64,000 nt of DNA from Pontiella sulfatireligans (GCF_900890705.1 NZ_CAAHFH010000001.1:62001-126000); one strand, 5' to 3'. Counted from the first letter of the stretch, positions 53,187 to 62,699 are shown. Translations and numbers: made by a program. Notes: a model not told the origin generated them from the sequence alone.

Positions 53187-55025
53187 ATGAAAAAATATAT
53201 CGTGAGTGTTCGTAGTCTGTTGTTTGTTGCAATGGTAGGTACCGTAAACGCGGCCGAAAAAAAGAGTCATAATGCAGAACTGCATGATGCAGGAACGGAA
53301 GTCGTGTATACGGCGCCGGCAGCACATTTGGATTATCTGAAAAAGGTTGATCCCTCTTTAGTTCCTTCGCTGCGTGCAAACCCGGAGGCGCTGGAGGAAT
53401 GGCAGGATGATCGCTTCGGCATTTTTGTCCACTGGGATCATAGCAGCCAGGTGAAGGCCTCCATGAGCTGGGGGCGGGGCGGGGCGAAACCGCACCACTC
53501 TCGCGATGGCGAACAAAAGGGCGTGCCGGAAGAGGAATACAACAAGCTGGCCTATACGTTTAATCCGACCCAATTCAATGCGGATGAATGGGCCGATCTC
53601 TTTGCCGCTTCAGGGGCAAAGTATGTGGTATTCACCGCCAAGCATCATGCCGGATTTTCCATGTTCGATTCGGCCGTGACGGATTTTGACATTATGTCGA
53701 GCCCCTTCAAACGCGATGTCTGCAAGGAGCTTTCCGCAGCCTTGCATGCGCGGGGCCTGAAGGTCGGCTGGTATTTTTCCCAGCCGGATTGGTATGAGCC
53801 GCGCTATCGGGAAGAGCTGCCCTCGCAACGCTTTAATGACGAGTTTTTATTTCCGCAGATTCGCGAGCTGTTAACCCACTATGGCAAGATTGATATTCTG
53901 TGGTTTGACGGGCTCGGAAAGCATCCGGATACGTGGGACAGTCCGCGCCTGTTGAACATGGTGCGCGAACTGCAACCCCATATCGTGACCAATCACCGCT
54001 TTGCGCCCCGGTCATATCGTATGGGCGACTTTGACGGACCGGAACGCCAAACCGGCCGCTTCCAGACCAACCGCCCGTGGGAAACCTGCACGGTGATCGG
54101 CGGCAAGTGGGGGTATGGGGGAGAGTCCCATCCGATGTCGTTGCAGGATAGCGTCGCTCTATTGGTGCGCTGCGCCGGCAATGGTGGAAACCTGCTGCTG
54201 AATACCGGACCACGCCCCACCGGCGAAATCATTCCGGAGCATGCCCAGCGCTATCGCGAGATCGGAGCTTGGTTGAAGGAGAATGGAGAAAGCATCTATG
54301 CAACCCGCGGCGGGCCCTATAAGCCGGGGCCGTGGGGCTGTGCAACACGGAGTAAAGATGGCAAGACCGTCTATCTCCATGTGCTGGGCAAAATCGTTGG
54401 GAATGTCCTTCAACTCCCTGCCTTGCCGGCAAAAATAGTGGAGGTGCAACGTTTGAACGGAAAACCCGTCAAAGCCGCTCAGAAAAATGGGCAGCTGATG
54501 GTGGTTGTTCCAACATCAAGCCGCGACGAACTCGATACGGTCATTGCCCTGCGGTTGAACCAGTCCATCGCGGAAGTGCCGCCCATTGACACCGTTCGAG
54601 AATCGTTGACGGTGGGCGCCGCCGTGACGTCCTCCAGCAACAAGAAAGAGCCGGCTTCGGTGATCGTGGCCTCCGATGCCACGGAATTCAGTGAAGGCAT
54701 TTTTGTCAAGTCCGCCTGGGGCCCCGATAAAAGTGATAAGACCCCTTGGGTGAAGATTGCTTTTAAAGATGCCCAGTCCGTCCAATCTCTGGAAATTCGT
54801 CAGGGAAAATACGGGAGTTTGGTTCGATCCGATATGGGCTACACCGTGGAAGTGCGGCAAAACGGGGATTGGAAAGAGGTTTGCAAAGGCGATCGTCTGA
54901 ATATTGAAACCGGTATTGTCTTAAAAGAACCGGTGGTTTGCGATGCCATTCGTTTCTCGTTTGATTCGCCTTCGGTCTCCATCAACTCCATCAATGCATA
55001 TGCACCGATTGCGGTGTCCAACTAG
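53187..55025 (+). CDS. alpha-L-fucosidase, glycoside hydrolase family 29
   Basis: This 612-residue protein starts at ATG 53187 after a GGATGGGGA ribosome site. The signal peptide ends near VNAA-EKKS. The GH29 catalytic barrel is clear: DRFGIFVHWDHSSQ, EWADLFAASGAKYVVFTAKH, HHAGFSMFDS, GLKVGWYFSQPDWYEPRYRE and DILWFDGLGKH, whose Asp241 is the expected nucleophile. GNGGNLLLNTGPRPTGEI closes the barrel. A C-terminal beta domain resembling F5/8-type carbohydrate binding (about 490-605) follows. GH29 enzymes release alpha-L-fucose with retention. Together with GH95, this gives the locus two unrelated fucosidases. It lies between the largest giant protein and a sulfatase. Confidence 0.95.
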   Translation: MKKYIVSVRSLLFVAMVGTVNAAEKKSHNAELHDAGTEVVYTAPAAHLDYLKKVDPSLVPSLRANPEALEEWQDDRFGIFVHWDHSSQVKASMSWGRGGAKPHHSRDGEQKGVPEEEYNKLAYTFNPTQFNADEWADLFAASGAKYVVFTAKHHAGFSMFDSAVTDFDIMSSPFKRDVCKELSAALHARGLKVGWYFSQPDWYEPRYREELPSQRFNDEFLFPQIRELLTHYGKIDILWFDGLGKHPDTWDSPRLLNMVRELQPHIVTNHRFAPRSYRMGDFDGPERQTGRFQTNRPWETCTVIGGKWGYGGESHPMSLQDSVALLVRCAGNGGNLLLNTGPRPTGEIIPEHAQRYREIGAWLKENGESIYATRGGPYKPGPWGCATRSKDGKTVYLHVLGKIVGNVLQLPALPAKIVEVQRLNGKPVKAAQKNGQLMVVVPTSSRDELDTVIALRLNQSIAEVPPIDTVRESLTVGAAVTSSSNKKEPASVIVASDATEFSEGIFVKSAWGPDKSDKTPWVKIAFKDAQSVQSLEIRQGKYGSLVRSDMGYTVEVRQNGDWKEVCKGDRLNIETGIVLKEPVVCDAIRFSFDSPSVSINSINAYAPIAVSN

Positions 55026-55070
55026 TCTGAAAGGACAGGAACTCTCCAAATAAACAAAGGGTTATAAAAA

Positions 55071-56450
55071 ATGAAAAAACTAAATATAAATATTGGGATC
55101 TGCTGTCTGCTGGCCGTGGTTGCGCAGGCGAAACAGCCGAACGTACTCTTCATCCTGGCCGATGATCTAGGCATTGGCGGTTTGCATTGCTACGGGCCGG
55201 AATATCTGGAAACGCCGAACATTGACCGGCTATGCGGCGAAGGGATGAAGTTTACAGAGGGACTGGCGGCCTATCCGACGTGCCGTCCGTCACGGGCCGC
55301 GCTTTTGTCCGGCCAGTATGGGCCGCGCACCGGGATATACCGGGTGAAAAACAGCTATGGAAACGAGGACAAGGCGAGGTTGCTCATCCCGGAGAACCAT
55401 CAGCTCGCCCCGGAAAAAGCCACCTTGGGAAAAGTGTTCAAGGCGGCCGGCTATACGACCGCCATGTACGGCAAGTGGCACGTGAGCAATGACAAGCAGG
55501 TGCCGTTGCGGGAAAACTTTGGGTTTGATGAATCGTTTGTAAGTGCAGGCGCTCATTATAAGGCCAAATCGAATCCGCCGGTGGATTTGCCGGACGGCAT
55601 GATGATTGAGGAGCTCTACAGCGGCAAAGCGGCGGCCTTCATGGAAAAGGCGGTGAAGGCGGATAAACCATTCTTTATCTATATGCCCTATTTCCTGGTG
55701 CATGGCCCGGAGGAAGCTACCGATGAATATATTAATCATTTTAAGAAGAAACTCGATAAGCTGGGGGTTGAAGGTTCGGGTGGAAAAAAACTCGAAACCA
55801 TTCTGGCCATGACCAAAATGCTCGATGACTTTGTCGGCATACTGCTCGAAAAAGTCGAACAGCTCGGGATCGAAGAGGAGACCATCATTGTCTTCACGTC
55901 GGACAACGGGTCGTATGACCGGAATCTGGTGGGAGATTACCGCGGCCGCAAGGGCGATACGTACGATGGCGGCATGCGGGTGCCCTATATCTTTAAATGG
56001 CCCGGAAAAATAAAAGCCGGTTCCGTTTGCGAAGAACGGATCATTGGGGTGGATGTCTATCCGACCTTGCTCGGGCTTTCAGGCATTGGAAAACCGGCAG
56101 GCTATCCGCTGGACGGAGCAGATCTGACGCCGTTGCTGACCGGGAAGGCCAAGGCGTTGGCGCCCCGGAAAGTCTATTGCTACTATCCAAAGTATGCGCA
56201 GTTCAACAGCAAGAAGGCGCGTTGGACCTATTCCTGGCGCAACGTCATGTATGACGGCGACTACAAGCTGATTGAATATCCGGAATACGATGAATACGAG
56301 CTCTTCAACCTGACCGAAGACCCGAAAGAGGAAAAGGATCTGGCGACGAAGAATCCGGAAAAACGAGACGCGTTAACCGTTAAGCTGCACCGCTGGTTGA
56401 AAGAGGTCGGCGCAGAGAAGCCAACATTGAATCCCGATTGTTCCTTGTAA
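55071..56450 (+). CDS. sulfatase (arylsulfatase A type)
   Basis: This 459-residue protein has a signal peptide (to about residue 20, VVAQA-KQPN). It has NVLFILADDLGIGGLHCYG, the formylglycine motif CRPSR (Cys71), LLSGQYGPRTGIYRV, TAMYGKWHVSN, FFIYMPYFLVHGP and VFTSDNGSYDRN. GGMRVPYIFKWPGKI precedes the C-terminal subdomain. All S1 sulfatase blocks are present. It follows the GH29 fucosidase after 45 bases and is itself followed by a strong terminator. It is therefore the last gene of the fucosidase/sulfatase unit, and a fucose-sulfate substrate is plausible. Confidence 0.94.
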   Translation: MKKLNINIGICCLLAVVAQAKQPNVLFILADDLGIGGLHCYGPEYLETPNIDRLCGEGMKFTEGLAAYPTCRPSRAALLSGQYGPRTGIYRVKNSYGNEDKARLLIPENHQLAPEKATLGKVFKAAGYTTAMYGKWHVSNDKQVPLRENFGFDESFVSAGAHYKAKSNPPVDLPDGMMIEELYSGKAAAFMEKAVKADKPFFIYMPYFLVHGPEEATDEYINHFKKKLDKLGVEGSGGKKLETILAMTKMLDDFVGILLEKVEQLGIEEETIIVFTSDNGSYDRNLVGDYRGRKGDTYDGGMRVPYIFKWPGKIKAGSVCEERIIGVDVYPTLLGLSGIGKPAGYPLDGADLTPLLTGKAKALAPRKVYCYYPKYAQFNSKKARWTYSWRNVMYDGDYKLIEYPEYDEYELFNLTEDPKEEKDLATKNPEKRDALTVKLHRWLKEVGAEKPTLNPDCSL

Positions 56451-56485
56451 TCATGTAACATGGTGCAGGAAGTTTTTTCTTTAAG

Positions 56486-56520
56486 CAGAAGGCGAGACCG
56501 CTGGTCTCGCCTTCTGTTTT
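56486..56520 (+). terminator. strong Rho-independent terminator
   Basis: CAGAAGGCGAGACC (56486-56499) and GGTCTCGCCTTCTG (56503-56516) form a perfect 14-base stem with a GCT loop, followed by TTTT. It ends the polysaccharide-utilisation segment and separates it from the sigma factor gene. Confidence 0.9.
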
Positions 56521-56549
56521 CGTATAAGTTCTGCGGAATAAGGAAGCGT

Positions 56550-57149
56550 ATGAAGGATCCGTATCGAACAAGAAGAACACTGATTGAGCGTGTCAAGAAC
56601 CAGCACGACGACAAATCGTGGGAAGAGTTTGTGCGGGTTTACCAGGATTATATCTATGCCATTATCCGCCGGATGGGGATTTCCGAGCACGATGCCGACG
56701 ATCTGCTCCAACAGGTGTTGATTAATCTGTGGAACAATCTGCCGAAAATGGACTATGACGATATTAAGCGTTTCCGCAGCGTACTGAGCACCGTCACCCG
56801 GCATAGGGTAATTGACTTCATGCGAAAGCGGGGCACGGATGCCAACCGGCTTGAAAGAGCCGGACAGGACGAAACCCTTTCGTACCTGAGTTCGATCACC
56901 CAATCGGAGGTCGATGCCATTGCTGACCGGGAATGGGAAATCCATCTGACCAATTTGGCGGTTGCAAAAGTGGAGCCGCTATTTTCCGGTCAGGCTGTAA
57001 AGGCTTTCCGGTTGAGCCTCAAGGGGCTCAGCATTGAAGAGATTTCCCAAGAGCTGGGGCTTCAGGAAAACTCGGTATACCGGCTCAGAAACCGGGTGAA
57101 GGTGCGGCTGATCCAGGAAATTGCGCAACTCCGAAAAGAGTTGGAATAG
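56550..57149 (+). CDS. ECF-type RNA polymerase sigma factor
   Basis: This 199-residue protein starts at ATG 56550, placed after AAGGAAG. Upstream extension would run through the terminator. Region 2 covers about 20-100 with EFVRVYQDYIYAIIRRMG, DADDLLQQVLINLW and RSVLSTVTRHRVIDFMRKR. Region 4 covers about 140-195 with KGLSIEEISQELGLQENSVY and RLRNRVKVRLIQEI. There is no anti-sigma gene of the usual zinc type. Instead a kinase-like membrane protein lies 6 bases beyond the stop on the opposite strand, as seen for several ECF groups of the PVC superphylum. Control of this sigma factor by that protein is a reasonable guess. Confidence 0.9.
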   Translation: MKDPYRTRRTLIERVKNQHDDKSWEEFVRVYQDYIYAIIRRMGISEHDADDLLQQVLINLWNNLPKMDYDDIKRFRSVLSTVTRHRVIDFMRKRGTDANRLERAGQDETLSYLSSITQSEVDAIADREWEIHLTNLAVAKVEPLFSGQAVKAFRLSLKGLSIEEISQELGLQENSVYRLRNRVKVRLIQEIAQLRKELE

Positions 57150-57155
57150 CCGGCT

Positions 57156-59243
57156 TCATGGAGAGGCCGGCACATCAATGACTTCGAAGTCCTCCCGAAG
57201 ACGATTCATGGTTAACTTTGGGTAGGCATCGGCGTCGATTACGACTTTTTCCAGCTCAAACAATCTAAATCGGCCGGCAAGGTTTTTCTGGTGAAGGTGC
57301 AGCCCAACCATCCTCAGTTCCTTCAGCTCGATCCCGGAGAGTTCCGCCAGATTCGAGATGGGCGTATGGCTGATATCCAGCGAATACAGGTTGAGCGGTT
57401 TGAGTACGTTCAATTCGTACGCGGCATCAATCTTTAGCTTAAACTCGCGGTATTCCGTCCCCGCCAGGTTGAGATGCCAGCCCTCGGTTCTCCGGGTCAG
57501 CTGCAGGGGTTCGGTTCGCGTTCGGATCTTGTTCAGCTTGTCCAGCATGGCGGTGGCCAGCGGAAGATAGTCTTCGGGGCTTGGGTTGGTATGGCTTCGG
57601 ATATGGTAGAGATACATGTAGTGCAATATCAGGGTGATGCGGGCATTGGTGTGCCCGGATGCCGCAATCAAATCCGCCATCTGCTGGTTCGAGAGATCCT
57701 GCTTATCGTTCGTCTTCAGCGTTGCATATTCGCGGCTCAGATCGCAGATGGTTTTGATGGGGCGCGTTTGATCCTCTCCGGCTTTTTCAAAGCACTCGCT
57801 GGCCGCGTTAAACTGATAGAGCATAAAATGAATGGTTCCTTTTTTTACCATCAGCTTCTTATAGTGCTCCGGAGTAAGGTCTTTGCTGATCCCCGCATCC
57901 AATACGCGCAGCGTTAAATCCAGATTCAGGAACGTGGGGCTCTGCATGGTGGATACAAGAGCATCACCCAGATCTTCGTTCAGCTGAATCACGGCCTGTT
58001 GCTCTTCCCGATACAGTTGAAAGTTTTGTTCGGCCTGCTTGTGCTCGATTTCGGCCCGCCTCTTGGCTTTCTCAATGATGGCCAGATTAACGCTCATAAC
58101 CCCGGCGAGCAGGAGCAGGAAGAAGAGCAGTAGAAAAGTAATGCGGCTGTGCCGTTGAATCAGCAGGGTGAGGGTAGTTATGGGGCTGGCGTTTTCCGCA
58201 TGGGTCGGATAGCCGGATAGGTAGCGGTTAATCTCCTGTTTCAGTTCAACAACGCTTCCGTAACGGTTTTCCGGTTTTAGCGACAAGGCTTTCAACGCTG
58301 CCGCGCACAGACTTTTTGGAATTTGTTTCTCAGGGTTCTGCCGATGCGGTGGAATAATTTTCCCTGCCCTTGTGTTTTGAATAATCTCGTTCGCGGAGTC
58401 GCCCCGCACCGGCGTTTCATGTGTCAGCAATTGATAGAGCACGGCGCCCAATGCGTAGATATCGGTTTGCGGTGTTTTTTCGCTATCGGCCACGACTTGC
58501 TCCGGTGCCATAAAGCCCGGAGTTCCCTTCATCATTCCTGAAAGCGTCATGTCATTCAGAATGTCTGCATCGAGTGTTCCCGGTATTTCCTGCGGTTTCG
58601 GGTCTTCGGAGTGCATCACGCGTGCAAGACCCCAGTCGCAGACAAACACTTCGCCGAATTCACCCACTTGAATGTTTTCCGGTTTGAGGTCGAGATGGAG
58701 AACATTGCGGGAGTGGGCATAGGCCGCGGCATCACAGATTTTAATGTAGATATCCAGCAGCTTGGTCAGGGGATAGTTCCGTTGGTACGCCTCGTCGCCA
58801 TCGCGCAGCTTTGCGATGATATCCTTTAGGCTGTCTCCTCCAATCAACTCCATGGTGAAAAAGGGGATGCCCTCCTGATCAACACCCATGTTATGCACCG
58901 GCATAATGTTGGGATGCGCCAGATTGGCCGTCAGTCGCGCTTCCCGCAGAAACCGCTCCTGCTCGGCCTTTGTTTTTGCATGAACGGCATGGGCCATCGC
59001 CACTTGGCGATCCAGCCGGTGGTCATAGACCAGCGTAATCTTTTTTTCGCCGCCCTCCGCGATTTCACCGAGCGTCTGGTATCGTTCGGAATAGGTGCCC
59101 ACCGAGTTCAGAATAGGGGTGAGCGATGCTTCTTCCTCTTCTGAAATCGTAGAGAGGTCAGCATCATAGAAGTCACGGAATCCCTCGTCCAGACGGCGGA
59201 ATCGTTTTTCCCGTTCATTATTCGATTTTGGGTTTTCCGGCAT
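57156..59243 (-). CDS. membrane-bound Ser/Thr protein kinase-like protein lacking the VAIK lysine
   Basis: This 695-residue protein has a PknB-like kinase domain (about 57-345), one transmembrane helix (about 368-390), a short coiled coil (about 392-430) and a C-terminal region of about 260 residues, helical and then leucine-rich-like (LNLYSLDISHTPISNLAELS). The glycine loop is weak (GEIAEGGEKKIT), and the ATP-anchoring Lys is not seen: the strand reads RQVAMAHAV. The helix-C Glu (about E101), the catalytic Asp (HLDLKPEN, with Leu for the usual Arg) and the metal-binding DWG are present. It may be a weak kinase or a pseudokinase that senses an outside signal and controls the neighbouring sigma factor. 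Confidence 0.85.
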   Translation of the reverse strand: MPENPKSNNEREKRFRRLDEGFRDFYDADLSTISEEEEASLTPILNSVGTYSERYQTLGEIAEGGEKKITLVYDHRLDRQVAMAHAVHAKTKAEQERFLREARLTANLAHPNIMPVHNMGVDQEGIPFFTMELIGGDSLKDIIAKLRDGDEAYQRNYPLTKLLDIYIKICDAAAYAHSRNVLHLDLKPENIQVGEFGEVFVCDWGLARVMHSEDPKPQEIPGTLDADILNDMTLSGMMKGTPGFMAPEQVVADSEKTPQTDIYALGAVLYQLLTHETPVRGDSANEIIQNTRAGKIIPPHRQNPEKQIPKSLCAAALKALSLKPENRYGSVVELKQEINRYLSGYPTHAENASPITTLTLLIQRHSRITFLLLFFLLLLAGVMSVNLAIIEKAKRRAEIEHKQAEQNFQLYREEQQAVIQLNEDLGDALVSTMQSPTFLNLDLTLRVLDAGISKDLTPEHYKKLMVKKGTIHFMLYQFNAASECFEKAGEDQTRPIKTICDLSREYATLKTNDKQDLSNQQMADLIAASGHTNARITLILHYMYLYHIRSHTNPSPEDYLPLATAMLDKLNKIRTRTEPLQLTRRTEGWHLNLAGTEYREFKLKIDAAYELNVLKPLNLYSLDISHTPISNLAELSGIELKELRMVGLHLHQKNLAGRFRLFELEKVVIDADAYPKLTMNRLREDFEVIDVPASP

Positions 59244-59359
59244 GCAACGTTGTTTCTAATGGTTAGAAAAACATATACAGAATTTTCCGGAGATTGGAAA
59301 ACCATTAGTTGTCCATCCCATCCGATAAAGAGACATCGACTTAACGACAACCGCGTTGC

Positions 59360-61282
59360 CTAGGTGTTCGGATAGTCAATGACCGTTTGGCGGTAGGCTT
59401 CCGGCAGGCCGATGTCGAAGCGCCGCCCGTGGACGCGGCATCCTTGGACCCCTTCTTCTTGTCGCAACCGGTCGAGGCAGGACGTGAGTTGGAACTCGCC
59501 TCGTTCGCGCATGTTCCGCTCAATGTTTTCGCCCAGCAGCTCAAAGATGCGCGGGGTGAGAATATACTGGCCGAAGATGGTCAGGAAGTGGTCGTCTTTC
59601 ACATTCTGGGTGGCCAGATGTGCACGGGCATATTCTATTGAGGGCTTTTCGGAAAACTCGGTGACCGACAGCAGGTTGCCACCTCCTTCCCAAGCCCCTG
59701 TGACGCAGCCGAAGTGCTTCACCTTGTCTACGGGGGTTTCCTGCAACCCCACCACGCTCCGTCCGGTGCGCTCGTAAATGTTCATCAGCTGCTGGATGCA
59801 CGAGGTGTCGGTGTCGGACGCAAACAGATGGTCGCCGAGCATAAGGATGAAGGCTTCGCTTCCGACCCACTCCTTGGCGCAGTGCACCGCATGGCCGAAC
59901 CCTTCCTGCGATTCCTGAACCAGCAGCGTGACATGGCTGCCGATATCCATAATGTGCTGCATGTAGCGCTGGTCTTCCTTGGACAGCTTGTTGACATGTT
60001 CCACGGCTAGATGTTGGTGGAAAAAGTCCTCGAACAGCGGACGGTCGGCCTCTTGGATTACAATGCCGACATCCTCGATTCCCGCATTCAGCACTTGCTC
60101 GATAATCACCATAATCACCGGCTTGGTTCGTCCGTCTCGGTCAACGATCGGGAACATTTCCTTTTTGAGGGTCTTGGTGGAGGGGAACAGTTGGTTGCCG
60201 AATCCGGCGGCGGGAATCACGGCTTTGCGCAGGCGGTTGACCGATTCAATGTCGAGCTTCATGCAGGGCATCTTTAGGTCGCGCTCAATGATTTCCATCG
60301 CCTTGTTCTGCGCGTCTTCATCTTTCACCAGAAACTGGGCGGTGCCGTCGCCTTGTGAGCCGACGCCCTTCCCTCCGAGTACATAGGGGCGCAGCGGTTC
60401 ATAGGCCAGCAGTTTGTGCAGCACCGGCGAGGTGAGCTGAGACGGGCAGGCCGGTTGCAAATGTGCGTCGAACTTGGCCTGCGCTTCGTTCATGAGCTTT
60501 CCGAGTTCTTCAACATCGCCCTGGCGGATGGCTTCGGAGGCGCGCCGGTTGATCTCGGCGTTGATCGGCCCGAGGTATTCCTGCACCTTTTTTTGAATCC
60601 CGTCTTCAGCAAAGGGGTAGCTTTGGTTGAGCTTTGCCAAAATTTCTTTGGTATCCTTGAAGGCCTTGAGGTCGACAATCACATAGTGGAGGGTCTGGGG
60701 CACGGTCAACTCTTCCACGTCGAGGCGGTCGCCGTCAAAAATCATTTTAACCGGGCGGTTGCCGTAGGCGCAGCCCTGGTCGAGCCGTCCGCAGCGCGAG
60801 GGGGTGGTGATCTCGCCGAGATAGGCATATTCCATTTCGCCGCGAACGGTCATCTTCAGGTCATAGATGCGGTTGAACGCGCGCGCCACCAGCACGCAGA
60901 TGGCTGCCGATGAGGAAAGCCCTTTCTGCACGGGGAGGTCGGTATGATAGTTGTCGATCTCGAGGCCGCGCACGCGATAGTGGGTTAGAATCTGATACGC
61001 CACTCCGGCGGCATAGCTGGCAAACCCGCCCTTCATGGCTTCCTTCAGCAGCGCCTCCCGTTCCATCGGAATTTGAAATGGACCTTTGCGCCGGCCGTCC
61101 TCGAACGAGGCGTTGAGGATCAGCTTGTCCGGATGGGGCTTGACCTCGGCATAGAGCCCTTGGTTGGTGCCCACAATCAGGGCCGCGCCTTTTTCGATAT
61201 CGGCATTGATGCGCCGGTAGCCGCCGGCCCAGTCCGAATGTTCCCCAAAAAGACAAATCCTGCCCGGTACAAATATCTTCAT
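59360..61282 (-). CDS. bifunctional GHMP sugar kinase / sugar-1-phosphate nucleotidyltransferase
   Basis: This 640-residue cytoplasmic fusion has two parts. Residues 1-340 form a GHMP kinase, with PGRICLFGEHSDWAGGYR near the start and the ATP motif PVQKGLSSSAAICV at about 117-130. GGKGVGSQGDGTAQF is the third GHMP motif. Residues 351-640 resemble UTP-glucose-1-phosphate uridylyltransferase: [44 protein letters not shown] and FSEKPSIEYA. In active nucleotidyltransferases the first motif is GxGTRxxPxTK. Here TR is replaced by NQ (363-364), while the Lys (370) remains. The combination would phosphorylate a free sugar and then make its nucleotide form. The sugar is not known. Confidence 0.88.
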   Translation of the reverse strand: MKIFVPGRICLFGEHSDWAGGYRRINADIEKGAALIVGTNQGLYAEVKPHPDKLILNASFEDGRRKGPFQIPMEREALLKEAMKGGFASYAAGVAYQILTHYRVRGLEIDNYHTDLPVQKGLSSSAAICVLVARAFNRIYDLKMTVRGEMEYAYLGEITTPSRCGRLDQGCAYGNRPVKMIFDGDRLDVEELTVPQTLHYVIVDLKAFKDTKEILAKLNQSYPFAEDGIQKKVQEYLGPINAEINRRASEAIRQGDVEELGKLMNEAQAKFDAHLQPACPSQLTSPVLHKLLAYEPLRPYVLGGKGVGSQGDGTAQFLVKDEDAQNKAMEIIERDLKMPCMKLDIESVNRLRKAVIPAAGFGNQLFPSTKTLKKEMFPIVDRDGRTKPVIMVIIEQVLNAGIEDVGIVIQEADRPLFEDFFHQHLAVEHVNKLSKEDQRYMQHIMDIGSHVTLLVQESQEGFGHAVHCAKEWVGSEAFILMLGDHLFASDTDTSCIQQLMNIYERTGRSVVGLQETPVDKVKHFGCVTGAWEGGGNLLSVTEFSEKPSIEYARAHLATQNVKDDHFLTIFGQYILTPRIFELLGENIERNMRERGEFQLTSCLDRLRQEEGVQGCRVHGRRFDIGLPEAYRQTVIDYPNT

Positions 61283-61403
61283 TGCAAGCCCCCTGAATCA
61301 ATGGGACATTAAAACCTATAAAGCCCTTGTGTTGAAAGTTCTTTTTACAGCTTTGCCGACGCGGATGGGTAGGTTTCCTAAATTCAAATTCGGAAATAAT
61401 GTT

Positions 61404-62651
61404 ATGGGACTACTGATTAAAAACGTTGAACTAGATGGGAAGGAAACGGATGTCTTGATCGAGGGCAATCGGTTCAAGGCGATCGGGGCAGATCTGAATG
61501 CGCCAGAATCTGATTTTTTGGAAGGGCAGGGTATGGCCGTTGTTCCGACTTTCGTAAACGGCCACACCCATGCCTCGATGACGCTCATGCGAAGCTATGC
61601 CGACGACCTCGAGTTGCACGATTGGCTCACCAACTATATCTGGCCGCTCGAATCAAAATTGGGTGAGGAAGATATTTATCACGGCGCCCGCTTGGCCTGC
61701 CTCGAGATGATCAAGTCCGGCACCACCTGCTTCAATGACATGTATTGGCATTTCCACGGCGTGGCCCGCGCCGTCGAGGAAATGGGCCTGCGCGCGGTGC
61801 TCTCTTCGGTTTTCATTGATTTCAGCGATGAAGCCAAAGCGGCCGAACAGAGAGAACTGACGATGCGGCTGTTCGAGGAGTCCAAGCGCTATTCTGACCG
61901 CATCGGCTTTGCGTTGGGGCCCCACGCCATCTACACCGTTTCTGAGAGCTCGCTTCGCTGGATCAAATCCTTTGCCGACGAACATGGTTTGCTCATCCAT
62001 ATCCATATTTCCGAAACGGAAAAGGAGGTCGAAGATTGCGTGGCGCTCTGCGGGTTGCGGCCGGTCGAGTGGCTGCAAAAAATCGGATTCCTCGGTTGCA
62101 ACATCGTGGCGGCTCACGCCATTCATGTGACCGACAAGGAAATTCATCTGCTGGCGAAGAATGGAGTGAAGGTCGTGCACAATCCGGTTTCAAACATGAA
62201 ATTGGCTTCGGGCAGCTTTTCCTATGCCCGCATGCGCGAGCACGGCGTGGAAGTCTCGCTCGGCACCGACGGGTGCTCGTCGAACAACAACCTTTGCATG
62301 CTCGAAGAAATGAAAATGGCGGCGCTGCACGCCAAGCTGGTTCATAACGACCCAACGGTGCTGTCCGCCCGCGAGGCATTCAACATGGCCACGCTAGAAG
62401 GCGCGAAGGCGCTGCGCCTGGACTGCGGCGAAATTGCCGAGGGGAAACTGGCCGACTGCATGTTGGTTGATCTTTCCAACCACCGGCTTGCGCCCGGCTA
62501 CCAATTGATTGACGATCTCGTCTACAGCGCCGATACCTCCTGCATTGATACCGTTATCTGCGACGGAAGAATTCTGATGCAAAACGGCTGTGTGGAAGGC
62601 GAAGAGGAGATCGTTGCCGAAGCCCGTCGCTACGCAACAACCTTCCAATAA
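61404..62651 (+). CDS. amidohydrolase, 5'-methylthioadenosine/S-adenosylhomocysteine deaminase type
   Basis: This 415-residue cytoplasmic metalloenzyme starts at ATG 61404 behind GGAAA. An open frame from 61329 lacks a ribosome site. Metal and catalytic residues are visible: NGHTHASM (H54 and H56), HIHISETEKEVEDC, AAHAIHVTDKEIHLL and the Asp in SLGTDGCSSNNNL. These match the MtaD/SAH-deaminase branch of amidohydrolases, which deaminate adenosyl-thio compounds and related purines. It is divergent from the kinase/nucleotidyltransferase fusion, with a 121-base gap, and precedes the glucuronokinase-like gene by 48 bases. It is probably a general salvage gene and not part of glycan breakdown. Confidence 0.9.
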   Translation: MGLLIKNVELDGKETDVLIEGNRFKAIGADLNAPESDFLEGQGMAVVPTFVNGHTHASMTLMRSYADDLELHDWLTNYIWPLESKLGEEDIYHGARLACLEMIKSGTTCFNDMYWHFHGVARAVEEMGLRAVLSSVFIDFSDEAKAAEQRELTMRLFEESKRYSDRIGFALGPHAIYTVSESSLRWIKSFADEHGLLIHIHISETEKEVEDCVALCGLRPVEWLQKIGFLGCNIVAAHAIHVTDKEIHLLAKNGVKVVHNPVSNMKLASGSFSYARMREHGVEVSLGTDGCSSNNNLCMLEEMKMAALHAKLVHNDPTVLSAREAFNMATLEGAKALRLDCGEIAEGKLADCMLVDLSNHRLAPGYQLIDDLVYSADTSCIDTVICDGRILMQNGCVEGEEEIVAEARRYATTFQ

Positions 62652-62699
62652 TTGAAAATGGCTTGATAAGAGCTGAGTATACAGCGATATTGCTCTTCT

